64,000 nucleotides of DNA from Phenylobacterium sp. (GTDB taxonomy: Bacteria; Pseudomonadota; Alphaproteobacteria; Caulobacterales; Caulobacteraceae): NCBI RefSeq assembly GCF_030680185.1, contig NZ_JAUXVZ010000038.1, positions 1 to 64,000 of the forward strand, written 5' to 3'. Below are positions 46,662 to 55,551 of this stretch, piece by piece (position 1 is the stretch's first letter; each line of letters starts with the position of its first letter). The position numbers were made by a program, and so were the translations under genes. The notes under the pieces were generated by a model. The model worked only from the letters and a program-made list of their open reading frames with translations, searched no databases and had not been told where the DNA came from.

Positions 46662-46677
46662 TTGACGTTAACGTAAG
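46662..46677. promoter_or_regulatory. MerR operator/promoter candidate
   Basis: TTGACGTTAACGTAAG has a perfect 10-bp palindromic core ACGTTAACGT and resembles the LiuR-type MerR operator family. TTGACG also looks like a -35 box, with a -10-like TACGCT after 18 bp. It lies 65 bp before the MerR start codon. Autoregulation and control of the downstream acyl-CoA dehydrogenase are inferences. Confidence 0.5.
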
Positions 46678-46741
46678 ATGCCGCTTACGCTGTCAGCCAG
46701 AAACAAGCCGCCAAAAACCAGGCTCAACCGGAGACGCCCCA

Positions 46742-47221
46742 ATGCCCACCGACCTGCGCCGCCCCCAACGCACCTATACGATCCGCCAGCTCTGCCTGGA
46801 GTTCAAATGCACGCCGCGCGCCCTGCGCTTCTATGAGGACAAGGGCCTGCTGACGCCCGCCCGCGACGGGATGAACCGGGTCTATTCCTATAAGGACCGC
46901 GCTCGCCTGAAGCTGATCCTGCAGGGCAAGCGCGTCGGCCTGTCGCTCGCCGAAATCGGGGAAATCCTCGACCTCTATGACCTGGACGACGGCGGCGCGG
47001 CCCAGATGGCCAAGTCCCTGCGCAAGTTCAAGGAGCGCATCGTCGCCCTGGAAAGCCAGCGCGAGGACATCGACCGCGCCATCCAGGAACTGCGGGCCGG
47101 CTGCGACAATCTCGAACGCAAGCTGATCGCCACCCGGCCTGACCTGCTGCCCCGAGCGGCCGACTATGATCAGATGCTGCGCCAGCGCCTCGACGGCCTG
47201 GAGCATGTGGGCGCCAAGTAA
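46742..47221 (+). CDS. MerR-family regulator, LiuR-like
   Basis: This 159-residue protein has the MerR winged helix at the N-terminus (TYTIRQLCLEFKCTPRALRFYEDKGLL, split here at YEDKGLLTPARDG) and then YSYKDRARLKLILQGKR, LAEIGEILDLYD, followed by a coiled-coil dimerisation helix (residues about 95-135). It has only one Cys after the HTH at CDNLERK and no Cys-rich metal loop, so it is not a classic metal sensor. The layout fits the LiuR/acyl-CoA-catabolism subgroup. It lies 72 bp before an acyl-CoA dehydrogenase and probably regulates it. Confidence 0.85.
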   Translation: MPTDLRRPQRTYTIRQLCLEFKCTPRALRFYEDKGLLTPARDGMNRVYSYKDRARLKLILQGKRVGLSLAEIGEILDLYDLDDGGAAQMAKSLRKFKERIVALESQREDIDRAIQELRAGCDNLERKLIATRPDLLPRAADYDQMLRQRLDGLEHVGAK

Positions 47222-47293
47222 GCGCCCACGCCGCCCTGACCACCACACCTTGACCGGGCCGGGCGACCGGCCCGGGCCGTCACCGGAGTCTCC

Positions 47294-49081
47294 ATGCCCT
47301 ACCAGCCCCCCGTCCGTGATCATCTCTTCCTGCTGCGCGACGTCCTGCAGATCGAGCGCTACGGGGACCTGCCCGGCTTTTCCGAAGCCTCGATGGATGT
47401 GGTCGGCCAGATCATCGAAGAGGCCGGCCGGTTCACGGGCGAGGTGCTGGCCCCGCTCAACAGCGTCGGCGACAAGCAGGGCTGCACCTGGCATCCGGAC
47501 CATTCGGTCACCACGCCGGACGGCTTCAAGGCCGCCTACAAGGCCCTGGTCGAGGGCGGCTGGCCGGCTCTGGGCGCCGACAAGGCCTATGGCGGCCAAG
47601 GCATGGCCCATGTGGTGAACCTGTCCTTCTCCGAGATGTCGTCCTCGGCCAACATGGCCTTCTCCATGTATCCGGGCCTGACGCACGGGGCCTATTCGGC
47701 CATCCACACCGGCGGCTCCCAGGACCAGAAGGACCTCTATCTGCCCAAGCTCGCCTCGGGCGAATGGGGCGGGACCATGAACCTGACCGAGCCGCACTGC
47801 GGCACGGATCTGGGTCTTCTGCGGACCAAGGCGGTCCCGCAGGCCGACGGCTCCTATCGCATCACCGGCCAGAAGATCTGGATCTCCGGGGGCGAGCACG
47901 ACATGGCCGACAATATCGTCCACCTGGTCCTGGCCCGCATCGAAGGCGCGCCGGCCGGCACCCGCGGCATCAGCCTGTTCATCGTGCCCAAGTTCATCCC
48001 GGACGCCGACGGCAAGCCCGGCGAGCGCAACACCGTCTTCTGCGCCGGCCTGGAAGAGAAGATGGGCATCCACGGCAACGCCACCTGCGTCATCCAGCAC
48101 GAGGAGTCGGTGGGCTGGCTGGTGGGCGAGGAGAACCAGGGCCTTCGCCTGATGTTCGTGATGATGAACGAGGCCCGCATCGGGGTCGGCCTGCAAGGGG
48201 TCGCCCAGGCCGAGGCCGCCTATCAGGCCGCCGCCAGCTTCGCCAAGGACCGCCTGCAGGGCCGCTCGCTGACCGGGCCGAAGAACCCCGACGGCCCCGC
48301 CGACCCGATCATCGTCCATCCCGACGTGCGCCGCATGCTGATGGACTCCAAGGCCGTCATCGAGGCCGGCCGCGCCTTCCTGTTCTGGACCGCCCTGCAC
48401 GGGGACCTGGCCCATGGCAGCCCCGACGAGGCGGTGCGCCAGAAGGGGGGCGACTACATGGCGCTGATGACCCCGGTGGTGAAGGGCTTCCTCACCGACC
48501 GCGGCTTCAAGGTCTGTTCCGACGCCGTCCAGGTGCACGGCGGCTCGGGCTTCACCGAGCACTTCCCGGTCAGCCAGTACATGCGCGATTGCCGCATCGC
48601 GCTGATCTATGAGGGCACCAACGGCGTCCAGGCGCTCGACCTGGTGGGCCGCAAGCTGGCGGCCGAGGGCGGGCGCGGGGTCATGGGCTTCTTCGCCGAG
48701 ATCGACGCCTATGTGGGCGCCCACGAAAACGACAAGGCGCTGGCCCCGATCATCGAGGGCCTGTCCCAGGCCAAGGAAGAGCTGCAGGACGCCACCATGT
48801 GGCTGATGGCCAATGGCCTGGCCAATCCCGACAACGCCGGGGCGGCCTCGACCGACTACATGCACCTCTTTGGCCTGACGGCGCTCGCCTATATGTGGGC
48901 GATGATGGCGCAGGCCGCGCAAGGCAAGATCGCCGCGGGCGACACCGATCCCTTCTACGCCCACAAGCTGGTGCTGGCCCGCTACTATGTGGAGCGCATC
49001 CTGCCCGAGACCTCGACCCATCTGGCCAAGCTGAAGACCGGCGCCGACACCCTGATGAGCCTGCCGGCCGAGGCCTTCTGA
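47294..49081 (+). CDS. Acyl-CoA dehydrogenase, large DmdC-like type
   Basis: This 595-residue enzyme is the long ACAD type with a C-terminal extension, as in DmdC (3-methylmercaptopropionyl-CoA dehydrogenase) and related FadE-like proteins. It has MNLTEPHCGTDLGLLRTKA (middle domain), ITGQKIWISGGEHDM, VQVHGGSGFTEHFPVSQYMRD and the IYEGTNGVQALDLVG block containing the catalytic Glu. The substrate cannot be fixed; a short or branched acyl-CoA is likely. It follows the MerR gene by 72 bp and overlaps the OsmC-like gene (TGATG). It is not closely alike to the first acyl-CoA dehydrogenase at 30178. Confidence 0.9.
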   Translation: MPYQPPVRDHLFLLRDVLQIERYGDLPGFSEASMDVVGQIIEEAGRFTGEVLAPLNSVGDKQGCTWHPDHSVTTPDGFKAAYKALVEGGWPALGADKAYGGQGMAHVVNLSFSEMSSSANMAFSMYPGLTHGAYSAIHTGGSQDQKDLYLPKLASGEWGGTMNLTEPHCGTDLGLLRTKAVPQADGSYRITGQKIWISGGEHDMADNIVHLVLARIEGAPAGTRGISLFIVPKFIPDADGKPGERNTVFCAGLEEKMGIHGNATCVIQHEESVGWLVGEENQGLRLMFVMMNEARIGVGLQGVAQAEAAYQAAASFAKDRLQGRSLTGPKNPDGPADPIIVHPDVRRMLMDSKAVIEAGRAFLFWTALHGDLAHGSPDEAVRQKGGDYMALMTPVVKGFLTDRGFKVCSDAVQVHGGSGFTEHFPVSQYMRDCRIALIYEGTNGVQALDLVGRKLAAEGGRGVMGFFAEIDAYVGAHENDKALAPIIEGLSQAKEELQDATMWLMANGLANPDNAGAASTDYMHLFGLTALAYMWAMMAQAAQGKIAAGDTDPFYAHKLVLARYYVERILPETSTHLAKLKTGADTLMSLPAEAF

Positions 49082-49536
49082 TGGCGACCTATCGGGCCAC
49101 GGTCACCTGGCGGCTGTCGGCGGGAGAGGACTTTCCCGCCGGTCGCTACAGTCGTGGCCACGAGCTGGGCTTCGACCGGGGCACCACGGTACCCGGCACC
49201 GCCTCGCGCCACGTGGTCGGCAACAAGTGGTCGGTGGAGGGGGCGGTCGATCCGGAACAGATGCTGGTTTCGGCCCTGTCGTCCTGCCACATGCTGGTCT
49301 TCCTGCACCGGGCCCGGCTGGCCGGCTTTTCCGTGGCCGCCTATGCCGACGAGGCCTGCGGGGTGATGGAAGAGATCGCCCCGGGCCGCCAGGCGGTGAC
49401 CAAGGTCACCCTCAATCCCGTCATCGAATGGGCCGGCGCCGAACCGGACGCCGAGACCCTCGCGCGCCTGCATCACGAGGCGCACGAGGGCTGCTTCATC
49501 GCCAACTCCGTAAAGACCGAAGTCGTCGTGGCCTAA
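49081..49536 (+). CDS. OsmC-family peroxidase-like protein
   Basis: This 151-residue protein belongs to the OsmC/Ohr superfamily, thiol peroxidases active on organic hydroperoxides. The first catalytic Cys is in ALSSCHMLVFLHRA (about residue 70) and the second in EGCFIANSVKTEV (about 139). It begins in the TGATG overlap with the acyl-CoA dehydrogenase, so translation is coupled; detoxification of lipid peroxides during fatty acid oxidation is a reasonable inference. It is more OsmC-like than Ohr-like in sequence. Confidence 0.88.
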   Translation: MATYRATVTWRLSAGEDFPAGRYSRGHELGFDRGTTVPGTASRHVVGNKWSVEGAVDPEQMLVSALSSCHMLVFLHRARLAGFSVAAYADEACGVMEEIAPGRQAVTKVTLNPVIEWAGAEPDAETLARLHHEAHEGCFIANSVKTEVVVA

Positions 49537-49540
49537 AGCC

Positions 49541-50524
49541 TTAGTCGGCCAGCTTGACCAGCATCTTGCCGGAGTTGGCGCCTTCCAGCAGGCCGATCAG
49601 GGCCTGGGGCGCGGACGTGATGCCGTCCATCACCGTCTCCTGGTACTTGATCTTGCCCTCGCGCAGCCAGGCGGCCATATCGCGCTGGAAGTCCGGCTGC
49701 AGGTGCATGAAGTCCGTGCCCACAAAGCCCCGCAGCATCACCCGCGAATAGATGATGTTGGACAGGTTGCGCACCGGCGCCTGGCCCTCGTTATAGCCCG
49801 AGATCATGCCGCAGACGGCGATGCGGCCGAGCGTGTTCATCCGGCGCAGCGCGGCCTCCAGATGCTCGCCGCCGACATTCTCGAAATAGACGTCGATGCC
49901 CTTGGGCGTGGCCTCTTCCAGGGCCTGGCGGATGGGTTGCGTCTTGTAGTTGATCACCGCGTCCAGGCCGATCTCGTCGCGCAGCCAGGCGGCCTTGTCG
50001 TCCGAGCCGGTGGATCCGACCACATAGCCGTTCTTGAGCTTGGCGATCTGGGCGGCGATCGAGCCCACGGCGCCGGCGGCGGTGGAGACGAACACCTGCT
50101 CGCCCTCCTTCATCGCGCCGATGAACAGCAGGCCGCCGTAAGCCGTGAACCCGGTCATGCCGAGCGCATGCATGTGCACCGTCAGCGGCAGGCCCTCAGC
50201 CGGCGTCAGCTTGGACAGGCCTTTGGCGTCGGACACGAAATATTCCCGGAAGCCCAGGCGGTTGTTGACCAGGTCGCCGACCGCGAAGTCCGGGCTCTTG
50301 GACTGGACCACCCGGCCCAGCGCCCCGCCCATCATGGCCTCGTTCAGGGCCTGGCCGGCGGTCAGCCGCGGACGCATGGCCGGGTCCACCGACATATAGA
50401 GGTTCTGGACCAGCACCTGGCCGTCGGCGGCGTCAGGGACGTTGGTCTCGACGATCTCGAATTCGCTCGGCTGCGGCATGCCGCTCGGGCGGGTGATGAG
50501 GTGAACTTCGCGGCTGATGGGCAT
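49541..50524 (-). CDS. NADP-dependent MDR oxidoreductase (CurA-like)
   Basis: This 327-residue protein belongs to the zinc-free medium-chain reductase group that includes prostaglandin reductase and CurA. The nucleotide motif AAGAVGSIAAQIAK lies near residue 158, and YMSVDPAMRPRL, FENVGGEHLEAAL and RGFVGTDF are family blocks. It likely reduces an enone or alkenal with NADPH. The start ATG at 50524 (MPISREVHLITRPSG) has AGGGAGGG 4-5 bp before it; the frame is open further upstream but not conserved. It is convergent with the OsmC-like gene and divergent from the phosphotransferase gene. Confidence 0.88.
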   Translation of the reverse strand: MPISREVHLITRPSGMPQPSEFEIVETNVPDAADGQVLVQNLYMSVDPAMRPRLTAGQALNEAMMGGALGRVVQSKSPDFAVGDLVNNRLGFREYFVSDAKGLSKLTPAEGLPLTVHMHALGMTGFTAYGGLLFIGAMKEGEQVFVSTAAGAVGSIAAQIAKLKNGYVVGSTGSDDKAAWLRDEIGLDAVINYKTQPIRQALEEATPKGIDVYFENVGGEHLEAALRRMNTLGRIAVCGMISGYNEGQAPVRNLSNIIYSRVMLRGFVGTDFMHLQPDFQRDMAAWLREGKIKYQETVMDGITSAPQALIGLLEGANSGKMLVKLAD

Positions 50525-50627
50525 ATGGCCCTCCCTTATGCGTCTCGAATGGCGAAAACAATGGGGCGGACCATGGACCGCACCGATCAGGGGCTTCAAC
50601 CCTGACGCAAGGGAAGGCGACGACGCG

Positions 50628-51506
50628 ATGGCCGAGCGGGTCAAGGTGGACGAGGCGACGGTCGCCGTCCTGGTGGCCGACCAGTTTCCCCAATGGGGGG
50701 ACCTGGCCGTGACCCGGGTGCGGCCGGGCGGCTGGGACAATCGCACCTTCCGGCTGGGCGACGCCTTGCTGGTCCGCATGCCCGCCGCAGCCCACTACAT
50801 CGCCCAGGTGGAGAAGGAGCAGGCCTGGCTGCCCAGGCTGGCGGCCGCCCTACCCCTGCCGATTCCGGCGCCGGTGGCGGTGGGCGCGCCGGGGCGTGGC
50901 TATCCCTTCCCCTGGTCGATCTGCGCCTGGATCGAGGGCGAGACCGTGGCGGCGGCCGAAGGTCTCGACCATGAGGCTCTCGCCCAGGATCTAGCCAACT
51001 TCCTTCTCGCCCTGCACGCCATCGACGCGTCGGACGGCCCGGCGGCGGGCGCCCACAACTTCCACCGCGGCGGCGACCCGGCGGTCTATGACGGCCAGAC
51101 CCGGGCGGCGGTGGAGACCCTGGGCGACCAGATCGACGGCGCCGCAGCGCTCGCCCTCTGGGACGCCGCGCTGGCCACCCGATGGGACCGCCTGCAAGTC
51201 TGGATCCACGGGGACGTGGCGCCGGGCAATCTGCTGGTCCGGGACGGCCGACTGGCCGCGGTGATCGACTTCGGGACCTGCGGGGTCGGCGATCCGGCCT
51301 GCGACCTGGCGTTCGCCTGGACCTTTCTGAGCGAGGCCGCCCGCGAAATCTTCCGCCAGCGCCTGGGCCTGGACGACGACACCTGGCTTCGCGGCCAGGC
51401 CTGGGCCCTGTGGAAAGCGCTGATCGTCGTCGCCGGCGCCCCCGGCGTCCACACCCACGAACGCGACCTGCACCTGCGGGTGCTGCAGCGGCTAGGCGTG
51501 ATGTAG
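50628..51506 (+). CDS. Aminoglycoside phosphotransferase-family kinase-like protein
   Basis: This 292-residue protein has the APH/choline-kinase fold. The catalytic loop is WIHGDVAPGNLLV and the metal-binding motif is AVIDFGTCGVGDPACDLA, both near residues 193-230. The N-lobe GGWDNRTFRLGDALLVRMP lies near residue 33. In this subfamily the substrate is usually unknown, and resistance is not implied. GGGAAGG is 7-8 bp before the ATG. It is convergent with the NAD-epimerase gene. Confidence 0.85.
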   Translation: MAERVKVDEATVAVLVADQFPQWGDLAVTRVRPGGWDNRTFRLGDALLVRMPAAAHYIAQVEKEQAWLPRLAAALPLPIPAPVAVGAPGRGYPFPWSICAWIEGETVAAAEGLDHEALAQDLANFLLALHAIDASDGPAAGAHNFHRGGDPAVYDGQTRAAVETLGDQIDGAAALALWDAALATRWDRLQVWIHGDVAPGNLLVRDGRLAAVIDFGTCGVGDPACDLAFAWTFLSEAAREIFRQRLGLDDDTWLRGQAWALWKALIVVAGAPGVHTHERDLHLRVLQRLGVM

Positions 51507-51524
51507 CGCGTCGGCGCGCCCGGT

Positions 51525-52475
51525 TCAGGTGGCGCCGAGACTGGCCAGACTGGCCCGCAGCGCCTGGTCCAGAGGCGTCCGCGGTTCGGACCCGAGAAGC
51601 TCCACCAGCCGCCGGTTGTCGAACCGCGCCGGCCAGCGCCAGTAGGGCGCGATGTCGGCCGCCTCCTTCGGAAAGCCGCCGAAGGGGCTCAAGGCCTGCA
51701 TCATCCACCAGGGAAAGGCCCCGCTCGGAATGTCTCGCCCCAGGGCGCGACGAATCCCGTCGGCGAGCACGGTTCCGGACTCGTCATAGAGGCCTTCGAA
51801 CTGCAGGCGCTCGAAGGAGTGCAGCCGCTCCGGGGCCTCCATCAGGCTTGCAAACGTTTCGGCGAGGTCCGGCAGATAGGCCCAGCTGTGACCCGGCCCG
51901 CGGGCAACATTGACGATCTTGCGCACCGGCTGGTCCGGCTTGACCATGGCTTGCGAGAACCAGCTCGAACGGGCGCCGGGGCCGAAGAAGTCGCCGGCCC
52001 GCAGGATCAGGGACGGAACCTCGGGCGCCGCGGCCTCCAGCCGCTGCTCCATGGCCACGCGGATCACGCCCTTGCGGCTGCGGGGTTCTTGCGGCGTCTC
52101 GGCGCCGATCAGCGGGGTGCGGGCGACGTCGTAGTTGTAGATCGTGCCGGGCAGGACGACCCGCGCGCCCCCGGCGGCTCGCGCCGCAGCGATCGTGTTG
52201 TCGATCATCGGCAGGACCAGCGTCTCCCAATTGAGATACCCGGCCGGGTTCACCGCGTGGACGATGGCCGACACGCCGTCTGCGGCCGCGCTCACCTGCT
52301 CGGCGTTCATGGCGTCGCCGGTCCGCCAGTCGATCCCGGGAAGGGCTTGGCGCCCAGCGCTCGGATCGCGGGCCAGGCCCCGCACCTGCCAACCGCGCTG
52401 CAGCAGGGCCTTGGCCACTGCGCCGCCGATCCGGCCGTTGGCGCCTACGATCAGGACTGTCTTTCGGGTGGTCAT
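51525..52475 (-). CDS. NAD(P)-binding epimerase/SDR-family protein
   Basis: This 316-residue extended-SDR-like protein has the nucleotide motif VLIVGANGRIGGAVAKAL at residue 6 and an NAD-dependent epimerase-like core (VHAVNPAGYLNWE, LPGTIYNYD). The classic YxxxK is not obvious; a Y in IYNYD is followed by other residues, so it may be a reductase-like or regulatory NmrA-type member. I chose the ATG at 52475, with GAGGAGAG before it, over one at 52535. It is divergent from a LysR gene and probably controlled by it. Its substrate is unknown. Confidence 0.82.
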   Translation of the reverse strand: MTTRKTVLIVGANGRIGGAVAKALLQRGWQVRGLARDPSAGRQALPGIDWRTGDAMNAEQVSAAADGVSAIVHAVNPAGYLNWETLVLPMIDNTIAAARAAGGARVVLPGTIYNYDVARTPLIGAETPQEPRSRKGVIRVAMEQRLEAAAPEVPSLILRAGDFFGPGARSSWFSQAMVKPDQPVRKIVNVARGPGHSWAYLPDLAETFASLMEAPERLHSFERLQFEGLYDESGTVLADGIRRALGRDIPSGAFPWWMMQALSPFGGFPKEAADIAPYWRWPARFDNRRLVELLGSEPRTPLDQALRASLASLGAT

Positions 52476-52564
52476 CGCTGCTCTCCTCTTGCTGAGGCCA
52501 AACTTGCGCCGCCGATCACCTGTTAGAAATTGCAAGAACGTCGTGAGCTGCTAGTAGGAAACTT

Positions 52565-53458
52565 ATGAGCAATCCCGTCTCCTGGGAGGATCAGCAGGCC
52601 TTCCTGGCCGTGCTGGACGAAGGCAGCTTGGCGGGCGCCGCGCGCCGGCTCGGGGTCTCCCACGCCACGGCCCGCAGCCGCATCACGACCCTGGAAACCG
52701 CCCTGGGCGCGGTGCTCTTCACCCGCTCGGTCAACGGCCTGACCCCCACCGAGCAGGCCCGCGCCCTGGAAGGGCCGGCCCGGGCCATGGCCATGGCCTC
52801 GGCCCATTTCATCCGCATGGCCGCCGCCGCCCCGGGCGAGGTCGCCGGCGTCGTCCGCCTCAGCGTGCCCGACTTCATCGGGGTGGAGGTGATAGCGCCC
52901 ATGCTGAAGGCCCTGCGCGACGCCCATCCTGCAATCCAGATCGAGCTGTCGCTCAGCAACGCCCATGCCAATCTGCTGGCCCAGGAGGTGGATGTGGCGG
53001 TGCGGACGGTCCGGCCCACCCAGGAGTCCCTGGTGGCGCGCCGCGCCGCCGTGATCCCGATCGGCCTCTTCGCCGCCGAGGCCTATCTGCGGATCCGGGG
53101 GACGCCCACCTCGCTGGCGGACCTGGAGGACCACGACCTCATCGGCCCCGACCGCGCCCCGGCCGACCTGGCCTTCGCCGAGACCTTGGGTCCCGCCTTC
53201 GCCCGCGAGCGGCTCGTCCTGCGCACCGACAGCCACCCGGCCCAGCTCGCCGCCGCCCGCGCCGGCCTCGGCCTCGCCTTCGCCCAGGTCCCGGTCGGCC
53301 GCCGCGATCCTCGCCTGCGCCACGTCCTGCCAGACTGGACGCCCATGGCCCTGGAGACCTGGATCGTGACCCACGAGAGCCTGCGCCGCGTCCCGCGCAT
53401 CCGCGCGGTGATGGCGGTCCTGGCGAACGAATTCGCGCGCTATCACCCCCCGGGCTGA
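52565..53458 (+). CDS. LysR-family transcriptional regulator
   Basis: This 297-residue protein has the LysR helix-turn-helix (WEDQQAFLAVLDEGSLAGAA, then LGVSHATARSRITTLE) and a substrate-binding domain starting near residue 90 (GEVAGVVRLSVPDFIG). It is divergent from the NAD-epimerase gene over 89 bp, the usual arrangement for LysR with its target. A CTTGC...GCAAG repeat in the gap is too widely spaced to be confident. The 3' end is 7 bp from that of the nitrilase-family gene on the other strand. Confidence 0.88.
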   Translation: MSNPVSWEDQQAFLAVLDEGSLAGAARRLGVSHATARSRITTLETALGAVLFTRSVNGLTPTEQARALEGPARAMAMASAHFIRMAAAAPGEVAGVVRLSVPDFIGVEVIAPMLKALRDAHPAIQIELSLSNAHANLLAQEVDVAVRTVRPTQESLVARRAAVIPIGLFAAEAYLRIRGTPTSLADLEDHDLIGPDRAPADLAFAETLGPAFARERLVLRTDSHPAQLAAARAGLGLAFAQVPVGRRDPRLRHVLPDWTPMALETWIVTHESLRRVPRIRAVMAVLANEFARYHPPG

Positions 53459-53465
53459 GGCGCCT

Positions 53466-54224
53466 TCATCCCTGGCGCCCGACGGGAACCTCGCAGACCA
53501 GCAGGCCCGGCGCGTCCAGGGGCAGTTGGGCCACGACCTCGCCTTGCGCGTCCAGCAACGCCGTCGGTCCCCAGGCCACGCGATCGCCCCGTTCGCCGGT
53601 GACATCGGCGGAGAGACACCACAGGCCGGTCTCGCGGCAGCGGTCGCCCCGCACAAGATTGTGCCGATCCTTCCACTCCACGGCGATGGCGCGCGGCAGC
53701 ATGTTGTTGGCCGGGCAGACCAGCAGGCTTGCGCCCTGCTCGGCCACCTTTTGCGCGGCTTCCGGGAAGTTGGTGTCGAAGCAGATATTGATCCCGAAGC
53801 GCAGACCGCCGGCCTCGAACACCGGACAGTCGTCACCAGGCGAAAACACCGCCTCGCTCTTCAGCAGGTGGGTCTTGCGGTAGCGGCCGATCAGCCGGCG
53901 GCCTTCGAGCACCACGGCGGTGTTGTAGAGCCGTTCGCCCTCCGCCTCGATCATACCCAGGACCAGCATGGGCCCGGCCTCAGGCAGCTGGCCGACCACA
54001 TCGGCGAAGGCCGAGGATCCCAGATCCAGGGCCGCGCGGCGCGCCAACTCCGGCGCCACGAGATAGCCCTGCAGAAACCCTTCCGGAAAACAGAGCAGCG
54101 CCGCGCCCGCGTCGTGGGCCTCGCCGATCACATCCCGCGCATAGGCCAGGGCGCCGTCGATATCCTCCCAGAAGACCGGGGTCTGGGCCGCAGCGATGCG
54201 GACTTGGTTGTCGATTGGGGTCAT
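53466..54224 (-). CDS. Carbon-nitrogen hydrolase (nitrilase superfamily)
   Basis: This 252-residue enzyme has the nitrilase-superfamily Glu-Lys-Cys triad: E in LLCFPEGFLQGY (near 48), K in RYRKTHLLKSE (near 116) and C in GINICFDTNFPEA (near 149). Members hydrolyse amides or nitriles. The subfamily is not clear; no linked genes define the substrate. The start MTPIDNQVRIAAAQT is usual for this group, whose proteins begin just before the RIAAAQ strand. No signal peptide is visible. Confidence 0.87.
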   Translation of the reverse strand: MTPIDNQVRIAAAQTPVFWEDIDGALAYARDVIGEAHDAGAALLCFPEGFLQGYLVAPELARRAALDLGSSAFADVVGQLPEAGPMLVLGMIEAEGERLYNTAVVLEGRRLIGRYRKTHLLKSEAVFSPGDDCPVFEAGGLRFGINICFDTNFPEAAQKVAEQGASLLVCPANNMLPRAIAVEWKDRHNLVRGDRCRETGLWCLSADVTGERGDRVAWGPTALLDAQGEVVAQLPLDAPGLLVCEVPVGRQG

Positions 54225-54293
54225 GGGGATCTCTCCGGAGCCAACCGCAAGAATGCGCGAGGATCATGACGAACGCCTCGGGCGGCAGCCCCG

Positions 54294-54908
54294 TCAGGCG
54301 ACCAGGGCCGCCAGTTGTGCGAAGGCGGTGGGCGGCGGACCTTGGGTCACCCGCCGGCCAATCGCCTCGGCGCCGGCTTCGGGAGCCAGGACTGAAGTGT
54401 CCACCTCCAGGTCGTAGAGGCCCGGCCTGTGGACCTCGTCCTGGAAGCGCTGGACCGGGGCCGGGATCGGGTCGCCAGGCGACCAGGCCTGGTTCCAGGT
54501 GGCCGAGCGGCGCGCCATCACCACCTCGATCGGACAGCGGACGCCGATCAGCCAGGCGGGCAGGCCCTCCAGGACGCGGGCGCAGGCCGGCAGGATGTGG
54601 CGCGGTTGCGAATATCCGTCGTGATGGCCGAGGTCGGCGACGACGTTCAGCCCCAGTCGGCTGTGGGCGGCGATGGACTGATAAAGGGCCAAGTAGAGGC
54701 TGACGATCAGGGGCTCGAGGTCCGGCCGCTCGCCGCCGGGGCGCAGGCCGATCCCGGGCTGGAAGCGCTGGGGCGTCATGGCCTTGAAGCCATCCACGCC
54801 GAGGTTCATCCAGACCCCGTCGAAGCTGTCCTGGATCGCCTTGGCCAAGCTCGACTTGCCGGCGCGCGGGACGCCGTTGAGGACGATGATCTGGCCGGGC
54901 GCCGTCAT
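54294..54908 (-). CDS. Chloramphenicol phosphotransferase-like P-loop kinase
   Basis: This 204-residue protein has a P-loop IVLNGVPRAGKSSLAKAIQ at residue 8 and the pattern of the chloramphenicol-phosphotransferase-like (CPT) family (DGVWMNLGVDGFKAM, LIGVRCPIEVVMARR and DLEVDTS). Most CPT-like proteins have unknown substrates; resistance cannot be inferred. It lies 2 bp after the Rieske gene and ends the tsaD-gpsA-yciI-Rieske chain. Confidence 0.8.
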   Translation of the reverse strand: MTAPGQIIVLNGVPRAGKSSLAKAIQDSFDGVWMNLGVDGFKAMTPQRFQPGIGLRPGGERPDLEPLIVSLYLALYQSIAAHSRLGLNVVADLGHHDGYSQPRHILPACARVLEGLPAWLIGVRCPIEVVMARRSATWNQAWSPGDPIPAPVQRFQDEVHRPGLYDLEVDTSVLAPEAGAEAIGRRVTQGPPPTAFAQLAALVA

Positions 54909-54910
54909 GG

Positions 54911-55267
54911 TCAGGCCGTCACCACCCGGCCGTCGCGGACCTCGACCGGCCAGGGGGCGAGGCGTTCGCCGAAGCAGGGGCCGACGACGCATTCGCCGTC
55001 GAGCGGGCGGAACAGGGCGCCGTGGCCCGCGCAGAGAATGTGGCGGTGGTCCCGGGTCAGATAGCGGTCGTCCAGGGCCGAGAGCGGCCAGCCGGCGTGG
55101 GGGCAGCTATCCACATAGCCGCGGATCTCGTCGCCGATCCGCACCACGACGCCGGCGAACATCGCCGCCTCGGCGCGAAAGCGGAACCCCTTGGCGCCCG
55201 GCTCGGCCACCTCGTCCAGGGCGCAGAGGTCGGTTCCGGCCGGCGGTCGGGCGGGGTTGCCGCTCAA
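54911..55267 (-). CDS. Rieske [2Fe-2S] ferredoxin-like protein
   Basis: This 118-residue protein has a Rieske cluster site: CPHAGWPLSAL (Cys-x-His) near residue 55 and CAGHGALFRPLDG (Cys-x-x-His) near 79, as in small soluble Rieske ferredoxins. The partner is unknown. It starts at TTG, which overlaps the YciI stop (TTGA), and ends 2 bp before the CPT-like gene. It is most likely an electron carrier, or a cofactor-free relic if the partner is missing; both clusters of ligands are intact, so the former is more likely. Confidence 0.88.
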   Translation of the reverse strand: MSGNPARPPAGTDLCALDEVAEPGAKGFRFRAEAAMFAGVVVRIGDEIRGYVDSCPHAGWPLSALDDRYLTRDHRHILCAGHGALFRPLDGECVVGPCFGERLAPWPVEVRDGRVVTA

Positions 55268-55551
55268 GCCAGGGCCCCGCGGGTGACCTTGAAGGCGGCG
55301 ATCTCCACCCGCTCGAAGACATCGGCGGCCTTGTAGGGGTCGCCGGCGGCGAAGGCCTCGACTTCGGCGCGGTCTTCCGCCTCATAGATGATCAGGGAGC
55401 CGGCCATGTCGCCGCCCTCGGTCAGCAGGGGACCGGCCAGCTTCACCTTTTCCAGGCGCTGTTCGATATAGGCCAGGTGGTCGGCGCGGGCGGCGGTGCG
55501 GCGCGGCAGGGCGTCGGCCTTGTCGAAGCACATCAGGACAAACAGGCTCAT
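55264..55551 (-). CDS. YciI family protein
   Basis: This 95-residue protein matches the YciI/YCII family, a small dimeric alpha-beta barrel-like fold, with [18 protein letters not shown] and then [15 protein letters not shown] and [14 protein letters not shown]. The family is often encoded after gpsA in alphaproteobacteria. The function is unknown. It starts in the ATGA overlap with gpsA and ends in the TTGA overlap with the Rieske gene. Confidence 0.88.
   Translation of the reverse strand: MSLFVLMCFDKADALPRRTAARADHLAYIEQRLEKVKLAGPLLTEGGDMAGSLIIYEAEDRAEVEAFAAGDPYKAADVFERVEIAAFKVTRGALA

Noticed and set aside
46724..49021. Minus-strand open frame of 765 codons opposite merR and the acyl-CoA dehydrogenase
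   Set aside because: It is a shadow frame with no domain; the plus-strand genes have clear motifs and start/stop coupling.
50628..51506. Aminoglycoside resistance kinase
   Set aside because: The APH fold is shared by many kinases of unknown substrate, and there is no resistance context.
54294..54908. Antibiotic resistance by chloramphenicol phosphotransferase
   Set aside because: The P-loop family is broad and the gene is in a housekeeping chain; nothing supports resistance.
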